Source of the DNA: Callaeas wilsoni
Lineage: Eukaryota; Chordata; Aves; Passeriformes; Callaeidae
Direction of reading: 5' to 3'
Assembly (NCBI GenBank): GCA_013398955.1
Contig: VWPU01009713.1
Location: 186,001 to 250,000, forward strand
Length of the DNA: 64,000 nucleotides
Positions 46,270-59,524 of this stretch are shown here, one piece after another. The notes under the pieces were generated by a model. The model saw only the letters and a list, made by a program, of their open reading frames with translations. It ran no database searches and was not told where the DNA came from. Position 1 is the first letter of the stretch. Every line of letters begins with the position of its first letter. The position numbers and the translations under genes are program-made.

Positions 46270-49200
46270 ATAACCACCTTTTACTTTGCCTTCTAACCGT
46301 GTTCTTTTAACTTTCATCTGTTGCAGGTTAGTAACCTTTCTACAAAAGGCACTTCAGGCACTGAAAGAAAACACAAAAGGATGACTCCCTTAAGAAAATA
46401 TTGTTTTTTACAGCTTCGGTTTATTTTTGAATTCCGAGCAAGGCCCAGCTCTGTCTGCCACCGAGGTCACTGCCAAACCTGCAGTGATGTTGGTGGCAGC
46501 AGGGCTCGTTTCCCTCATTAGCATCACTTGTGGTACCGGGGCTGCTGCACGACCCAAACGTGGGCAGAACAGAGAGCTCTGCTCGAGCTGAACCACACAA
46601 CAACGTGAATACCAACAGAATTTATCTTAATCGCAGGCAAAGTTTCTAGCTAGGAGTATTTCTTCTTGTACAGAGAGGTTTGCAAGTGCCTCGACCGGAG
46701 GATTTGGCTGTTTGTGAGGACACAACAGCAGATTAAGGTGCAGGACTGGGCTTTTCTGAGATGCCAGCTCCCACAGATGTGCCGAAAGCAGGTGCAGGGG
46801 CTGACCTGTCGCTCTTCACCTGGTCTTCAGCCCTAAACACAATGCAGGGTGTGGGGTGAAGCAGCTTTTGTGTCCCATTCACAAAGCACAGGGAGCACCA
46901 CAGGCACCGCTGCTGTGTCCACGCTGCTGATCCCACCCAGGCACTGGGGCTCCGCACTGACCACTGCACACCAGCAGCTCCTGCTCAGCTGCCTCAGCTA
47001 CACATTAAACTAGGTCATTTTGCAGATGCCAGCTACAGATTTTCTGGTAAAACATGTCCACTGAGCCTTTCTGACAGGTTGGCTGCCTTCGAGGTGAGTT
47101 ACTCCACCTCACACACGGCAGTTCTGGTGCTGGAGTCACCACATCCACCCCCTCCACGCTCCCAAACCTCTGCCACTGCTGACCTTACATTCTCACGGGA
47201 GCATTAGACTGAACAATGTGGTAAAACACACCAGTGTATAACAGTAACACCTAAAATTAAGACAAATGCAAACTAAAAGCACTTCTAACATCAGTGTCCT
47301 ATGTAAATGTCAAATTCTAAAATGTGTCATTTGTAGAGAAAATGACTCAGAAACTGAAAGATGAGGCAAAAAGAAGAGTCAGGTTAAGTTCTTTCAAAGG
47401 CTAGTAATAGATGACAAATGTAGTTCAAATAGCACAGGTGAAGAATGAGTCATTATTAATGACCAAGGGCTTTGGTTATTGGTGCTGAATGGAAAAAAAA
47501 ATCATTATGTTTGAAGCTTTATACTGGCATAGAGTGGAAATTATATGCAATCCCTGCTAAGTGCCTGATTTTACTGCTAGAAAATCCCTCTGACTGAAAT
47601 GTACTTCAAAGTAAACTACTTTAGAATTTCTTTGCGCTGTTGGATGCCCAACCAAAGGTCATTTTCTCTCTCTCTTTGTGCATCATTTTAGCAATTCCTA
47701 AAGTTTTTTTCTCCCCCTCTTCTGCAGTATACTTCTATTTTTCTACACTTCAGAAGGCCTAAACTGAAAATTGGATAACAGCGTTTGGAAATGAAATGCA
47801 AAATCAGAAGCCTACAGTGATTTAAAATGAAGATGTTTATTCATTACGGACCTTTCCCTGCAAGGCACTGGACACCCCCTTGTGCCACGGAGCTCAGGAG
47901 CTGCAGAGGGGCTGCAGAGCCCCAGCCCTGTGTGGGAGCCAGGGGCTGGAACACGGCTCTTCCCCTCCTCCCTCTCACAGCCCAATTACTCCCAAGATTT
48001 ACTTTTCCCTACAGCAAATTCCCACCATGCCCAGTAAAAATCCTTCATCAAGGATGCTTTTTTCTTAGCGTGCTGGGATTCTCTGGCTCTAACAGCCTGC
48101 TCACTCCCTCGGTGTATTTTTTCCTCTCCTGATAATCAGAGCACTGATACTGCACCCTGGTTAGAGCCTGAAAGGAGAGCTGCTCCCTTTGGTGTTGAGC
48201 ACATCTGCTCCCAGTGATAGAGAGGAGCACTTGAAAGGGGCCGGTGTTCCGAGGGAGGCAGAGGGCTGTGCAGAGGAACTAGTGGGCATGTGAGCCTTTT
48301 TTGTTACTTCAAGAGAAACCCCATCCCAAACCTTCCAGAAGCAGCACAGCTCCTCGGGGCATAAATTGGGGTACACTTCAGTGTAGGCACAGACAGCTCA
48401 CATCTCCTGCGTCGGCTCCGCTGCTGCTCTGCTTAGGACGCCGCAGAGCAGCCCGAATATGACTCTGAACTTATCCTGGCTGAATATCAAAGCCGTGTGG
48501 GCACTTCTCCCTCCCCACCTACGATATGCATGAGCAAGTGATGGAAACACATGATTAAAAAGCTGTAACAGAAGACGGAGCCTGAGGAGCCCTCTCGGAG
48601 CAGGGCAACAGGGCTCCTGGGTCTATGAACAGACTATAGACCAGCCAAGCAGCATGAGCTGCTCTGATTTCATGACTGCTTCAAGACTCTCTCCTGGACC
48701 GTTATCAAAAGAGCTAATTCAGATGAAAATTAATGTTGCCAATGTTCTTATCCCCCCCGGAAAAAGAAAGTTAGCATTATCCTTCAGTTTACCAGGTAGC
48801 TTACACAGCACTAGCACCAGCCACGCCAGTCCCTGGGCGTGTGGATGCTCCCTTTGGCAGCCTTCCACACTCCTGAAAAACCTGCAGTGGAAAACCTCAT
48901 TCCTTTTTATATTGTCTTTCCTCTTGTGCACAAACAGCAAGTGGTTTTTGACCAGCATCTGATGCTAAGGGGAGAAGGGAACACCAGGAACAAAAGAACA
49001 GCCAGAAGTCATGAGAGGAGGACAGACAGGCACGTTCCAGCAACATGGACAGATGCACTACGTGGCACTGTGTTTCTCCTTACTATTTTCAGTAACAGCA
49101 ATATGACTTTTGTCTTGCAAAATGGCATCACATGTTGCAAATATAGTGTGTCCTGAGGCCCTTCAGTGTTCCTGGTGGAACACGAAAATGTGCTTACATG

Positions 49201-50640
49201 GATCTCTGTGCTACACTGACAGGAGGAAAAGAAAGAGGAAAGAAATAGGACAAAAAGAAAAACTCTTCAGGGCAAGCTAGTAATAAAAGAAATGGGAACT
49301 TTTAAAACTGGCTAGGGGATCAGCATAACACCCATGAGAAACATACATGCAGTTTCCAGTTTCTGGTGCAGCTCCTGACCAGCCCTCTTCATCTCTCACT
49401 TCTTCCATTTCTTTTTAGACCAAAAATGACACTACTAACCACCTTGCCTTATATTTGTGTTGTGGAGACTAATTCATTATTAATAGCAGAGAGGTTCAGA
49501 AGCACAATGATGCATGCCACACGAGCCAGCAGAAACTCTGCTCTCCCCCCTGCACCACTCTTCATACAAAAGGAGATAAAGGGGTTGATTTCTAGCAGGA
49601 GAGCTGTGACTCCTGCAGATAAAAGTTCCCTACAGACTTAAGAAGGCACTATTTGAAGGTATTTAATGCTATAGCTTTCCTTACACAGCCATCTTTATTC
49701 TACATAAAAGCATATTTACAGAATCCAGACTTCAACGTGCTATGAAGGGACAGGGAAAGGAATTTTTAAAGAGATTTTTTTCCCCCACTTTTCCACCCCA
49801 GTTTTGCCCCTAAGGGTGCCCTGGCTCTATATCCTGCCCTCAGCCATTCCTGGGGCAGCTCTTTTCTCACCTGTACCCTCAAACAGCCATGAAAAACCCA
49901 TCCTTCAGAGCACAGGCTCCCTGTCCCTGAAGCAGGTGAGTTTACCTAGTGACACGGGGAGTGGATCATGACCTGAAACCTGGATTTGTCCTCAAGAAAA
50001 CCACGTCTCAAAGAACAAATCCAAAATCTCTCTGAGAAAATGTACAGGTCTCTTCTAGGCACGTGTGCAAAGGAAGACAGGGGATGGAAAAAGGCACAAG
50101 CCAGGTTTCTGACTGAAGTCAGTGATGCACAGTGGGACTGGCACCTCAGCTGCACGTGTCTAGTGTTCCACAGAAACCCTCTGTGGGGAAGTGGGCTGCC
50201 ACCACACTGGGAGCAGCACAGAGCAGGCCTGGCCGTGGGGAAGGTGCTTGTCACGGAGAAACCCAGGCTGGGAGGGGATTCTCTCGGCCCAGACTGAGGC
50301 TCAGAGGCAGGGTGAAGGGATCGTTTGGAATTTAATTAGAGTTAATTCTGCCTTTTTGCAAGGCAGATCTCATTTCTGAATAATGGTGTGGAGCTAAGTT
50401 GAACCACACAGCCACAGCTGGGGCAGGCAATTCAAACACCTGCTCAGAGGAGTAGTGGCTGGAAGTTCTGGCACTTCAGCTTTCATAAAAGTATAAAAAA
50501 AATCCTCAAGAGTTACCAGAACTCACAAAAAGTTGCAGTGTGGACGACAAGGACAGCCAAGGGGGTCTAAGCAGTGTCCAGGCAGTTACAGGACATTTTG
50601 TGACACTCCAGCAAACAAGCTGAGCACTCACAGGGACACC
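46270..50640. other. Non-coding stretch without recognisable genes
   Basis: GC-richer pieces (46500-47000, 47870-47990) alternate with AT-rich ones. The piece at 47400-47530 has gagtcattattaatgacc and similar motifs and could be regulatory. Open frames are at most about 105 codons, with no recognised family. No transposon remnant was identified before 50648. Confidence 0.5.
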
Positions 50641-50647
50641 GGGACCA

Positions 50648-50774
50648 ACTCTCAAAGGTGTTCCAGGTCAGGAGGTTGGATGGAGCTTTGAGCAACGTGG
50701 TCTAGTGAAAGTTGGACAAGGTGACTTTTAAAGATCCCTTCCAACCCAAACCATTCCATGATTTGATGATTCTC
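50648..50774 (+). mobile_element. CR1 LINE 3'-end fragment
   Basis: It has ggaggttggatggagctttg, agcaacgtggtctagtg, ccttccaacccaaaccattc and terminal atgatttgatgattct octamer-like repeats. It is about 127 bases long, diverged and non-coding. Confidence 0.88.
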
Positions 50775-50921
50775 CTGACCTCAGATGAGACTGCACAAGA
50801 ACAAGGACGACACGGAGACCAAAGTCGAGCAAATACACTGCAGCACTTGGTAAATGCAAACACTCCTCCTCACAGGATTTATGCCAGTTGACACTAGGAT
50901 TAACTTATTTCTTAATTAGGA

Positions 50922-51401
50922 TTACACACACTTGGCTAATACCAAATGAAAAGACATCCACTGCCTGATAAAATATGGCCCTGTACACTGGCTCACGGAG
51001 GTCCTAATGTAAATCTCCACCCCAAAAGGAGAGGCTCGGTGGTGAAACATGAGCTGACCCCCAGGCATCTGGGGGACTTTCTGTCCTTCGGGTGAGGTGA
51101 GTGTTTTGGAAAGTAAATGATACCAAGTGTATGGCAGGTTCAGGGGCAGGAACAAGGTCTGCTGTGATCCATGCCTCCACCATCCCTGGGCTGAACTAAT
51201 TCCCGTCATCAGACCTCTCATGCCTACAGCTAATTCGTCTCGTGCTAGGGTGACAAATGGGAGGCTGGGCAGAATCCAACCCAGCATACTCATCATGGAA
51301 TTATTTCTGGAAGTAATACCTTGAAACTCGCAAGAGTGCCTGGAAAATGCCCTCTGGTTTATATACACAGAAACAGGATTAAATCCTCCAAAAATCCACA
51401 C
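50922..51401 (-). other. Unidentified 159-codon open frame
   Basis: The frame is on the minus strand in sequence of moderate GC, so it is somewhat less expected than the GC-rich frames. The product has no recognisable signal peptide, domain or repeat. I see no clear splice sites that define an exon. A chance frame is most likely. Confidence 0.12.
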
Positions 51402-51409
51402 CGCATTTT

Positions 51410-52070
51410 ACAAAGCTTCCTGCTGGTAAAGAAGTTCATGATTTTTAATTAGTACTATGCAGACATGAGGCCAGACATGCAATGTTCAATAAACCAGTTA
51501 GTTTTTACATCAGTAATGAGTCTTAGAATATTAATGTAGGGCCTTCAGAAGTCAGAAACAGAAGAGTGAATGTGCAGTGATCCCAACATTACCCCTAGGT
51601 GCATGTGAGTAGCAGAGATATTAACAACCCCAACAGTGTAAAGTTTAAAAATAAAAAAAAAATCCATGAAGGTGGAAATGTGTATTTCACATGGGTTAAT
51701 ATAATCAGCTGCAGGTAGATTTCAGAGGATTATTTCCAATCTTTTGAGAAGAGATTTCTTTTGTGGGCATGATAAAAATTGTTAATATGTTGCTGCTGTT
51801 TTATTCAAGGTGAAAATTTTGCTTTAATCACTTTCAAATAAATGCGAAACTCAACCATTACTCCCTTCTAATAATACTGAAGAAAATAGTTCACACTAAA
51901 TCTAACATAATGAACACAGCATGTTCATAGAGAACTGAGTGTTCTGAGCTTAAGTCCCCTTTAATCCATAATTCCTTTGGAACTACATATTACATCCACA
52001 TGAATACCAAAGAGGTTTATGATTAATGTTATTTTAATGAATAATAAAAAAATTGATGATGATTTACACA
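51410..52070. promoter_or_regulatory. AT-rich block flanking a CpG island; candidate conserved non-coding
   Basis: AT-rich and complex, with TAAT cores (tttttaattagtac, gattaatgtta), poly-A near 51648-51661 and no sizeable open frame. It directly precedes the CpG island at 52195. Confidence 0.2.
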
Positions 52071-52219
52071 GAGTTATTTTCAGGGTTTTTTTGGGTTTTT
52101 TTTGTATAAAGATTCGTTAGTTAGAGACTCTAGTCCATATAAAACAGAGCCCTATGACCTGACCGAGGTGGAAGTGTTTTTGCCAAAGCCTCTGAGCAGC
52201 GCGAGTGAGCAGCCGAGCC

Positions 52220-52329
52220 GAGCCGGGAATCGCCGCGGGCTGAGCCGGGAATCGCCGCGGGCTGAGCCGGGAATCGCCGCGGGCTGAGCCGGGAATCGCC
52301 GCGGGCTGAGCCGGGAATCGCCGCGGGCT
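52220..52329. repeat. Five-copy 22-bp GC-rich minisatellite
   Basis: There are five apparently identical 22-base units, beginning at 52220, 52242, 52264, 52286 and 52308. Each contains four CpGs (gagccggg, then aatcgccgcgggct). Perfect identity points to recent expansion. The predicted repetitive peptides are artefacts. Confidence 0.95.
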
Positions 52330-52450
52330 CTGCCGGGCCCCGGGTCCTCCCCGGGTGCTCCCCGGCCCCGTCCCTCGTGCAGAGGCAGCACGGCAGGAGC
52401 CTCGCGTTCTCAGGAGAGGTGACAGGGCAGGCTCTGGAATTCCGGAGTTC

Positions 52451-52483
52451 CAGCATCCCAGCATCCCAGCATCCCAGCCCAGC
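52451..52483. repeat. Short 8-bp tandem repeat
   Basis: Three exact copies of agcatccc, followed by a partial copy. A local slippage repeat inside the CpG island. Confidence 0.9.
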
Positions 52484-52520
52484 CCGTGCCCAGGGGATCG
52501 GCCCCGTGGATGCACCGCCC

Positions 52521-52540
52521 GGGCAGGGCACGGGGTCGGG
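52521..52540 (+). other. G-quadruplex-forming motif
   Basis: The four G-runs ggg-ca-ggg-cac-gggg-tc-ggg fit the canonical motif with loops of 2, 3 and 2 bases, inside the CpG island. Such motifs are enriched at promoters. Formation is not shown. Confidence 0.65.
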
Positions 52541-52629
52541 TCCCGCCCGTGCCCTCCAGCGCGATCCTCCGCTGCTCCCCGGGCCGGCAGGGTCACAGCA
52601 AACCACGGCAAACCACAAACGGTGCCTTT

Positions 52630-55600
52630 TCCAAAAACAACGACAGAGAGCTGCCACGCCACGCCAGGGACTGGAGCCCGCAGTCCCCCAGCTGCTGCGG
52701 CTCCAGCTCCAGGAGGCTCTGCTGGATCAGCCAGCTCGCACGGGCAGCCACCGAAGCTGTCCCAAAAACGCTCCGAGGATGGAGGGGATTACAGGGGCTG
52801 CTGATCTCCGGGGCTGTGGCTCTCACCCCGTCTCTGCAGAGCTGCCTCTCACCCCGTGCTTTCTTGCCTTCTATTCTGAGCCACTGGCTCTGGCCAGATC
52901 TATTTGGCTCATCTTCCCAAGGAAGCCAAGGAAGTGGGAGAAGGGCTGTGCAGCAGTGATAGCACAGCATAAGCCTGTATATACTGCATCCAAAGAACCT
53001 ATTAATGAAAACCCTTTGGCAGCTGTTTAAGTGCTGTGAGTATGGAAACGTCTGCAGTCAGAACTCTGTGGGATCCCTTCCTGAAAATGTCATCACCATG
53101 TTATAATTAAAATAACATCCCTTCAATGCCAGCTATCTTTATTAGGTACCGAACACTGAACCTCTTCCCAAATCACTGGGGTGCAAATTACTTTTCAAAA
53201 ACATTTCTGGAGCTGATAACCATAAGCTTTCACACTGGAATGAACTTTCCCAGGGACAACCATTATGTTCCTTTCCCCAGGCTCTGTGCTAGAGACTTCT
53301 GACTCATTGCCAACACCTGTCTGGATGCTGGAGCTCGTTTTCTGGACTTAATTGTTGGTAGACCTTAGATCATATTCCATAATGATAATTTTTTGGATGT
53401 TTTTATCACTTTGATTAAGCAAAGATATACAGCCACCACAATACCTCCCAGGGGAACGCCAAATCAGGGTTTGGTCTGGGAAAGAGATCAAGCCTAGAAC
53501 CAGGAAAGGTATGAGTTGGATGAGAATGCCCACCTAAATTAACTCAAATGCTACAATTTACTGTAAAATAACTAATTAATCATTCTCATTTTAGTGTGCA
53601 ACAATGAAAGTTTCTCACTGGAGGAAAGGTACAGTGTTTTCTGCTTTCCCACACACCTTTCTGGAGTTGAGATCTAGGCCAAATCCTGTGTCTTTCTTCT
53701 ATCAACCCACTTCCAACACTGACATTATTTGATAGAGTTTATTACTTCAGAAGGGAAGAGTAGCAGCCCGTAAAATCTGCACTCCTACCCGCAGTTGGCA
53801 TTTGATTCCCTGAAGTTACCAGCCAGCCAAGGGATGCCCAAGCTGCTCACCTCTCCAGTGAGAGAATCTGGAAACATCCCTCTCAGGACCAAGTGTGGTG
53901 AGGCAGAGCCTGGGGCAGAATTGCTGAGTCCTCTTCCTTAAAACAAAGACCCTCGAAGGATTCTGAATCCCTAGCCTTGAACTAGAGCAACTATTTAACC
54001 AGAGATGTGCTGCACCAAACAGCATCACAGGCTCTGGCGGCAGCTCTCGCTCTGCCTTCCCTCCTGTGCGCTCGTCACCGTGACTGCTCAGCGGCTTCCT
54101 CTGGCACAACAAGTCCTGGAGGTGACAGAGAGCTCCCGGGAAGTGGCAGCTGTCCCCAGGCACTGCAGGCTGTGCTTCTGGAAAGCCACGGGGTGTCTGA
54201 AGGACCAGAGCTGCGGAGGTCCCCCACAGGTCGTGGATCTCACAGCTGGTTCCTTACACAGCCCGATGCTTTCAGGTGTTTAAACCCACACTAAGGATCA
54301 GTGGTCAGCAAGCAGTTCCCACCCTCTGAGCCGTGTCTGAGCCCTGGCTTCTCTCTGCTCTCCTCATCAGTTGCCACCAACGCGTCTCCCCACGTCCCTG
54401 TGCCCTCTGTGCTGCAGGAGCATCCCTCAGGCCTGCCTGTGTTCCCTGAGCTGGTCTGGGCAGCCTGCAGCAGATGGTACCAAGGACAGAAACAAGTCCC
54501 CGTCCCTGCAGCCAGCCCACACCCTTCCAGAGGGCACGGCAAGCTGCAAACCAACAAGCAAAACACACACCGGGACTCTCAAAGGAAACCTACAATTTGA
54601 AGGCTTTTAATCCAATTTTGCAGCTGAACATCCTCAGCATTTGTGGGAGATGATGATCATGCGCTCCCTCCTTTCCAGATAAGCACATGCTACTGGTCAA
54701 ACTTTCCCCGTGCATATTGCGAGACCTTTCACAAGTAAACGCCTGCTGAAATAATTACAAAGCATTTTCATAATAGGAATTTTATATTCTACAATTCAAT
54801 CTACATTCTGTCAACAATCTATGATGCAGAACACAATGTGGTCTGCAGGACACAAGAGGAGCTTTTCCTGAGCAGCATTCTGGCATCAATTTGCCCTGGA
54901 TTTTCTGAGGGCACAGACCATCGGACTGGAGAATATTTAATTCCAAAAATACATCTTCTTGTAACTTTTATATTGCTACTTAAGTTATTTGGCCCTCTTC
55001 CAGTTTTTTAAATTACCTCAGTTTTCTAGAGCAACTCGGGTACTTAATAAACAAAATGCCATTTCTGTGCCTCACAAGATCACAGTGCAAATCTGCTAAT
55101 AAGGTCAAAGCCATCCTTCAGAAACTTAGGCAAGCACACCCCAGAATGGCTTTTCCTGTTAAAAAAAAAAGCACTGGACTACATTTTGTTGCAACTAAAT
55201 GTTTAAAACTCTTGTTCTCGGTGTTTAGAACCATAAAAAATACATAAATGCTAAGGGAGACAAGCAAGCAAACAGACTGTGTGTGCTGGATGACCTCATT
55301 ATTCCGCTGTGACCAGCTGGAAACCTGCTGGTTTGCAGCCAGCCCCTCTCGTGCCTGTGAGAACAGCATGGAGCTGATCCCAGCGGCTGCTGGGCGGACT
55401 GGGAGAGCTGGAAACTCAGTTTCATAGTGGATTTGCTTCTTCCTAAAGGGTTTGTGTCCCTCCCTGTAGAGCAAAGAGCAAGCCGTTTGCCTCACCATCT
55501 CCCACCAACAAACAGGTGAGAACTGTTCTGGTTCCCCACACATCTCCACTCCGGCCTTCCAAACACTGCCTGGGCTACTACAGTTACTGCCAGCTCCAGA

Positions 55601-57100
55601 AATGCAATTTCTAACAGACAAACATCAAGAGTTTCTATCTTATCAGCACCATTTTCTGCACTGGTGTTTCACCTTGAGTGTTTTGCTATCGTCTCTGCCA
55701 CAATCACGTTTCAGCATCTGCTGTGTCAGCATCGTGTTTCAGCATCAGCATTTAACCATCAGCTGTTCCACCATATGGCACAAGAAGCATCAGCAACACA
55801 GGCCTCACAACACAGCCCAGCAAACAAAAAAGCCTTGTAATTCCCCTCCATCCCTCCATTACCCTCTCCTATGCCACTGCCACCTTTCCCTAGGACAATG
55901 CCGTCTTTATCTCTTTTTTCCACGAAGAAATAACGTTCTGCAGAGAATTAAAAACAAAACAAAACCAAACAACTCAGTTCCTCTAGGCAAATTTGCAGGA
56001 GTCTCTCCTGTGATCTGATTTTCCTCTGAGGTTCACTGAAGCATTTTTAAAGTCCTGTGCTACAAGAGCAAACTCAGGGTCACTGCCTGTCATGCCTTTA
56101 ATCACGGCTGCCATTTGGCATGGGAGCTTCCCAGCAGCAGTGACAGGAAGCCTCCTGGAGAGCTGGGCTGAATTTCCAACTAATGCAGTCTTTTACTACC
56201 TTAGGGGATAAATTTAGGACAGTCTTTAGACTAAACTTCGTCAGAAGGACCCCATTTATTTCGCAAATGTTCAGGATGGTTGAAGGAAGCACCATTTGCA
56301 CAACTGCCCTTGTGACTGGGAAACATTTTAGGCTGGCACTGAAATGCTGGATAGGTACAGAAGTCTGGGAAGAGACAGGCTGTGCCAGGATGATTCAGGA
56401 GCCTTGCTATACTATTAGTCACATCATGTACCATCGACATTTTCAGATGGTATTAAACCCCCAACAAATGCTAGCAAACACTTTTGGGGGGCTGCGCTCT
56501 GCAAAACCAAAGTGTGATTTAGCTCATGACCAAACAAATTTGATATCCGCTTAGCTTACAAGCAATTATGCCTCAAAGTTTGTTCCTGGTAAAGAGTGAC
56601 ATTTTTCCACCTCATTGTAAAATTTGACAAATGCAAATTTTGTAGGCTTCACTCTGAGTGTGAAATTCTCCAGCACGGTGCCTGTTTATCTATAGAAAGC
56701 TGTAGCTAGTAAGATATCTTTAAGAAAAATCCAGCAGAAAGGGAATTAAATGAGACATAAGGCTTTTCACCATTGTGGTCAGAGTCTAATCACTCCTTCC
56801 CATGCTTTGAAGAACAGTCAGTATGAATCACTAGTTCTCCATTTTATAGACACTGAGGGAAAATGTCGATCTCTGGAAACCACTCAGGAGCAGAGAAGCC
56901 GAACTGAGAGAACCACAGCACCAAAAAGAGAGAGCTGACAAAGCCCACGAAGGGAAGGACAGCATTAGCTGGCTTCTGCTGGTGTCAGACACAGTGAGCA
57001 ATGCCATGGGCACCAGTGCCAGCAATTTAAAGGAGGGAGATCAGTATAAAAACTGTCAGAATTTACTCCTTTGTCTTATCAGGTTGTCAACTATGCAACA
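52630..57100. other. Non-coding stretch without recognisable genes
   Basis: It contains several open frames of 90-170 codons on both strands (for example 55118-55621 minus and 55602-56018 plus), none resembling a known protein. Imperfect cagcatc/tcagca repeats occur at about 55710-55800. AT-rich sequence at 54700-55030 and 56550-56750 is complex but uncharacterised. Confidence 0.5.
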
Positions 57101-57109
57101 ATCTTATTT

Positions 57110-57176
57110 AGAATCATAGAATTAAAGAATGGCTTCGGTTGGAAGGAATCCTAAAGATCACCTGGTTCCAACCTCC
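57110..57176 (-). mobile_element. CR1 LINE 3'-terminal fragment
   Basis: It begins with gaatcatagaatta, the reverse complement of the CR1 terminal octamers, followed by ggcttcggttggaaggaatc and gatcacctggttccaacc. Only about 65 bases of the 3' end remain. Confidence 0.85.
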
Positions 57177-57179
57177 AAT

Positions 57180-59500
57180 TTAATGTGATTCAAAGTTTTG
57201 GATGAGAAAATCAGACTTTTCAGCAGTAATAAATAGCTAGTAATAGTTTAGCTGACAGCATGGTGGTGTCTAAAGCACCATTTTTCATGAAAGACATGTC
57301 TGGTCAAGCTGCTGGATGAAGGACCCCACGGAGCTGGGGGCCCAGTGCAGATGTGAAGATGTGCAGAGCAGAACAAGAAGTGTCTGCCTGTACAGGTGTA
57401 GCTCAATGGAAATCAAGGATTACCTGGGCAAGTTCTACACCATTATAAGGCATCACAAGGTTCTTCTATGTGTGATGCCTTAGGATTTTAGCTTTTATAT
57501 TTTCATATATTTGTAATCCTGCAGTCCTTTAGTGTATAACTCTGAGCTCTTATAGAATGTTAGCAACTGCTCTTCCTATTTTGGTCAGACACAACAATTC
57601 CTCTCCAGGCCTGAGAATCAAGGACACCTCACTGTCTCAGGCCCCGAGAAACGGAAACAAAAGTGAGTTGGGGGGGAGCAAACTGAGAGAATGGGACTGC
57701 ACTGCCTGGAGCTGGAATTGGACAATTAACCTCTGATGTGCAAATGGACTGACCTTCTATCTGTCCCAAAAACGTGTGGCTGTGTCCATCCTGGGTGCAG
57801 TCTCTGTGAGACTCCTGCACTGCCCAAGGTGTGCCCTGGGAAGGCCTTTCCATAAATCCCTGCCCTTTATCCTTTCCCTCTGCTCAGCCTCTGCTCCAGG
57901 GCAGCCTCTCCAAGGCATCATGTGGACTGGCTGAGTGAAGGATGGCCACAGCTTCTCTCCCAAAAATCCTCCCCAGCTTCTCTCCCAGAAGACCTCCCCA
58001 GACTCTGTGGTGACTGCCAGGCCCTCAGCCGTGCTTCAGAGCGAGGAAGGTTTGCTGTGCAGCCGAGCTCCTGCAGGCCCTGACTCTCCCCTCCGTGGGG
58101 ATGACAGGGCTTTGCCACTGAAGAGCTTTCAGAACCAGCTCATTCCGTGGCTTTCTGGAATGCACGCTGCTGTCCCTGGGAACGGGGGAAATCCTAGCAG
58201 CATGTCATCAACGGCTATTGTCATCTAATTTAAGGATGTGTTCCATCTGTGAATAGATCCCTAACGAGCCCAAGATTCTCCACACCCAGAAACACCTTTT
58301 ACTGTAAAATACTGTATTTTCCTTCCATAAATATGAATCCACTATGCTTTCCAGCCAACAGAAGCTTTTGTAACCAGCAGAGCCTGCATCTGCACTACTA
58401 ATCACTCCAACCTTGTAAATTGTAAACAGGTCTCTCACAAAGCCACAAGTAACACTTCCAGCTGTAATGCTATTAACCTAATCCCTGGTAGTTATTACAG
58501 AAACTCATGACACACAGCTTAGCAGATACCAGAAAATACAGTTTCTCCTCAGTTAAGTTGGAGCTGATCTTTGTATGTTATGAGCATTATTAAAACCAGC
58601 TGAATTAAAATGTTGAAAGTTGAAGCTTCTAAAGCTTTGATGCCCAGATGTAAAAGGGGCTGTATCAACTTTCCGGGGGCATAGAAATAATGACACAGGG
58701 GAGCATGCTCCCGGTGTGGCACTTTCACTTTTGAATGTTTTGCATTTGGACCCATACTACAACAATTTTATTGTATACAACTCGATTTCCCCATATTCCC
58801 TGCTCTACGTCCTCCTGTCTCTGCACCCTGAGAAACACAGGGCGAAATCATGACCAGGCTAAGTCAGAAGATAATGACACTTTAAATCGTCTTATGTTAA
58901 GCATGTTGGTAGATTCCAATTTATTTTGAGAAACCTCTGGATTGCTGCTATAATGCAAAGGCACCAAAAAAGTAGATGGAAACAGGGTTTAACTTATCCT
59001 AGCGCAGCTGAACACATCTACGATTGCCACAAACGTATATTGTTCTAAAAGCAGTTGCTTTGAAACAATTAAATCTCACACATTTCCAGGGGTGCAAAGC
59101 TATCAACCAATCAGTTCTACAATTACTGTAGAGAACTTCAGGAGAGGTATTTCCTGTGGCCTTTCATGGAAGCTTTGTTTTTGTTGGTTTTTAATGCTTT
59201 TCTTCCACTAAATTAAATTACTTTAGACTGAAAGTTCTCTGTTTGCCTTTTTTCTAGGGAGCTGCAAACTCCCACAGATATAATTCTTGGCAGTCTATCT
59301 GCAGAAGAAGACTGGAAGCCTCACAGATGTGATGTGAAAAACAAGGATTATTTCAGAGATAAATAATGATACACCCTGTTCCTACACCACTCAGTCATGC
59401 AGGCTCCACTCTCCCTGGGGCCAGCTCCTTGAAAAAACATTTTGAAGCTCCATCACCAAAAGCCTGAGCAGTACTGTGAGACACATGGGGAGCTCCTGCT
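57180..59500. other. Non-coding stretch without recognisable genes
   Basis: A two-copy 25-base-period repeat (cagcttctctccc) lies at about 57949-57998. A tRNA A-box-like stretch near 57402 lacks a partner B box. The remaining frames are short. Confidence 0.5.
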
Positions 59501-59524
59501 GTAGGTGTGAGATGTGAGGTGTTT

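Larger units (their letters stand above)
52195..52620. promoter_or_regulatory. CpG island with embedded minisatellite
   Basis: About 400 bases of very high GC with more than 40 CpG by eye count, of which about 20 lie in the 22-base repeat. It is the strongest CpG island in the window and follows abruptly on AT-rich sequence. Long open frames appear on both strands (181 codons on the minus, 217 on the plus) because stops are rare in such sequence; none is recognised. A promoter of an unannotated or distal gene is possible. The CpG count is partly due to repeat expansion, which weakens the argument. Confidence 0.45.

Noticed and set aside
52117..53030. Long frames on both strands (181 and 217 codons) across the CpG island
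   Set aside because: GC-rich, stop-poor sequence with perfect tandem repeats. Frames are open on both strands at once and there is no recognisable domain.
57395..57455. A tRNA-like A box (gtgtagctcaatgg)
   Set aside because: No convincing B box, anticodon stem or paired acceptor follows, so it is not a tRNA or a clear tRNA-derived SINE.
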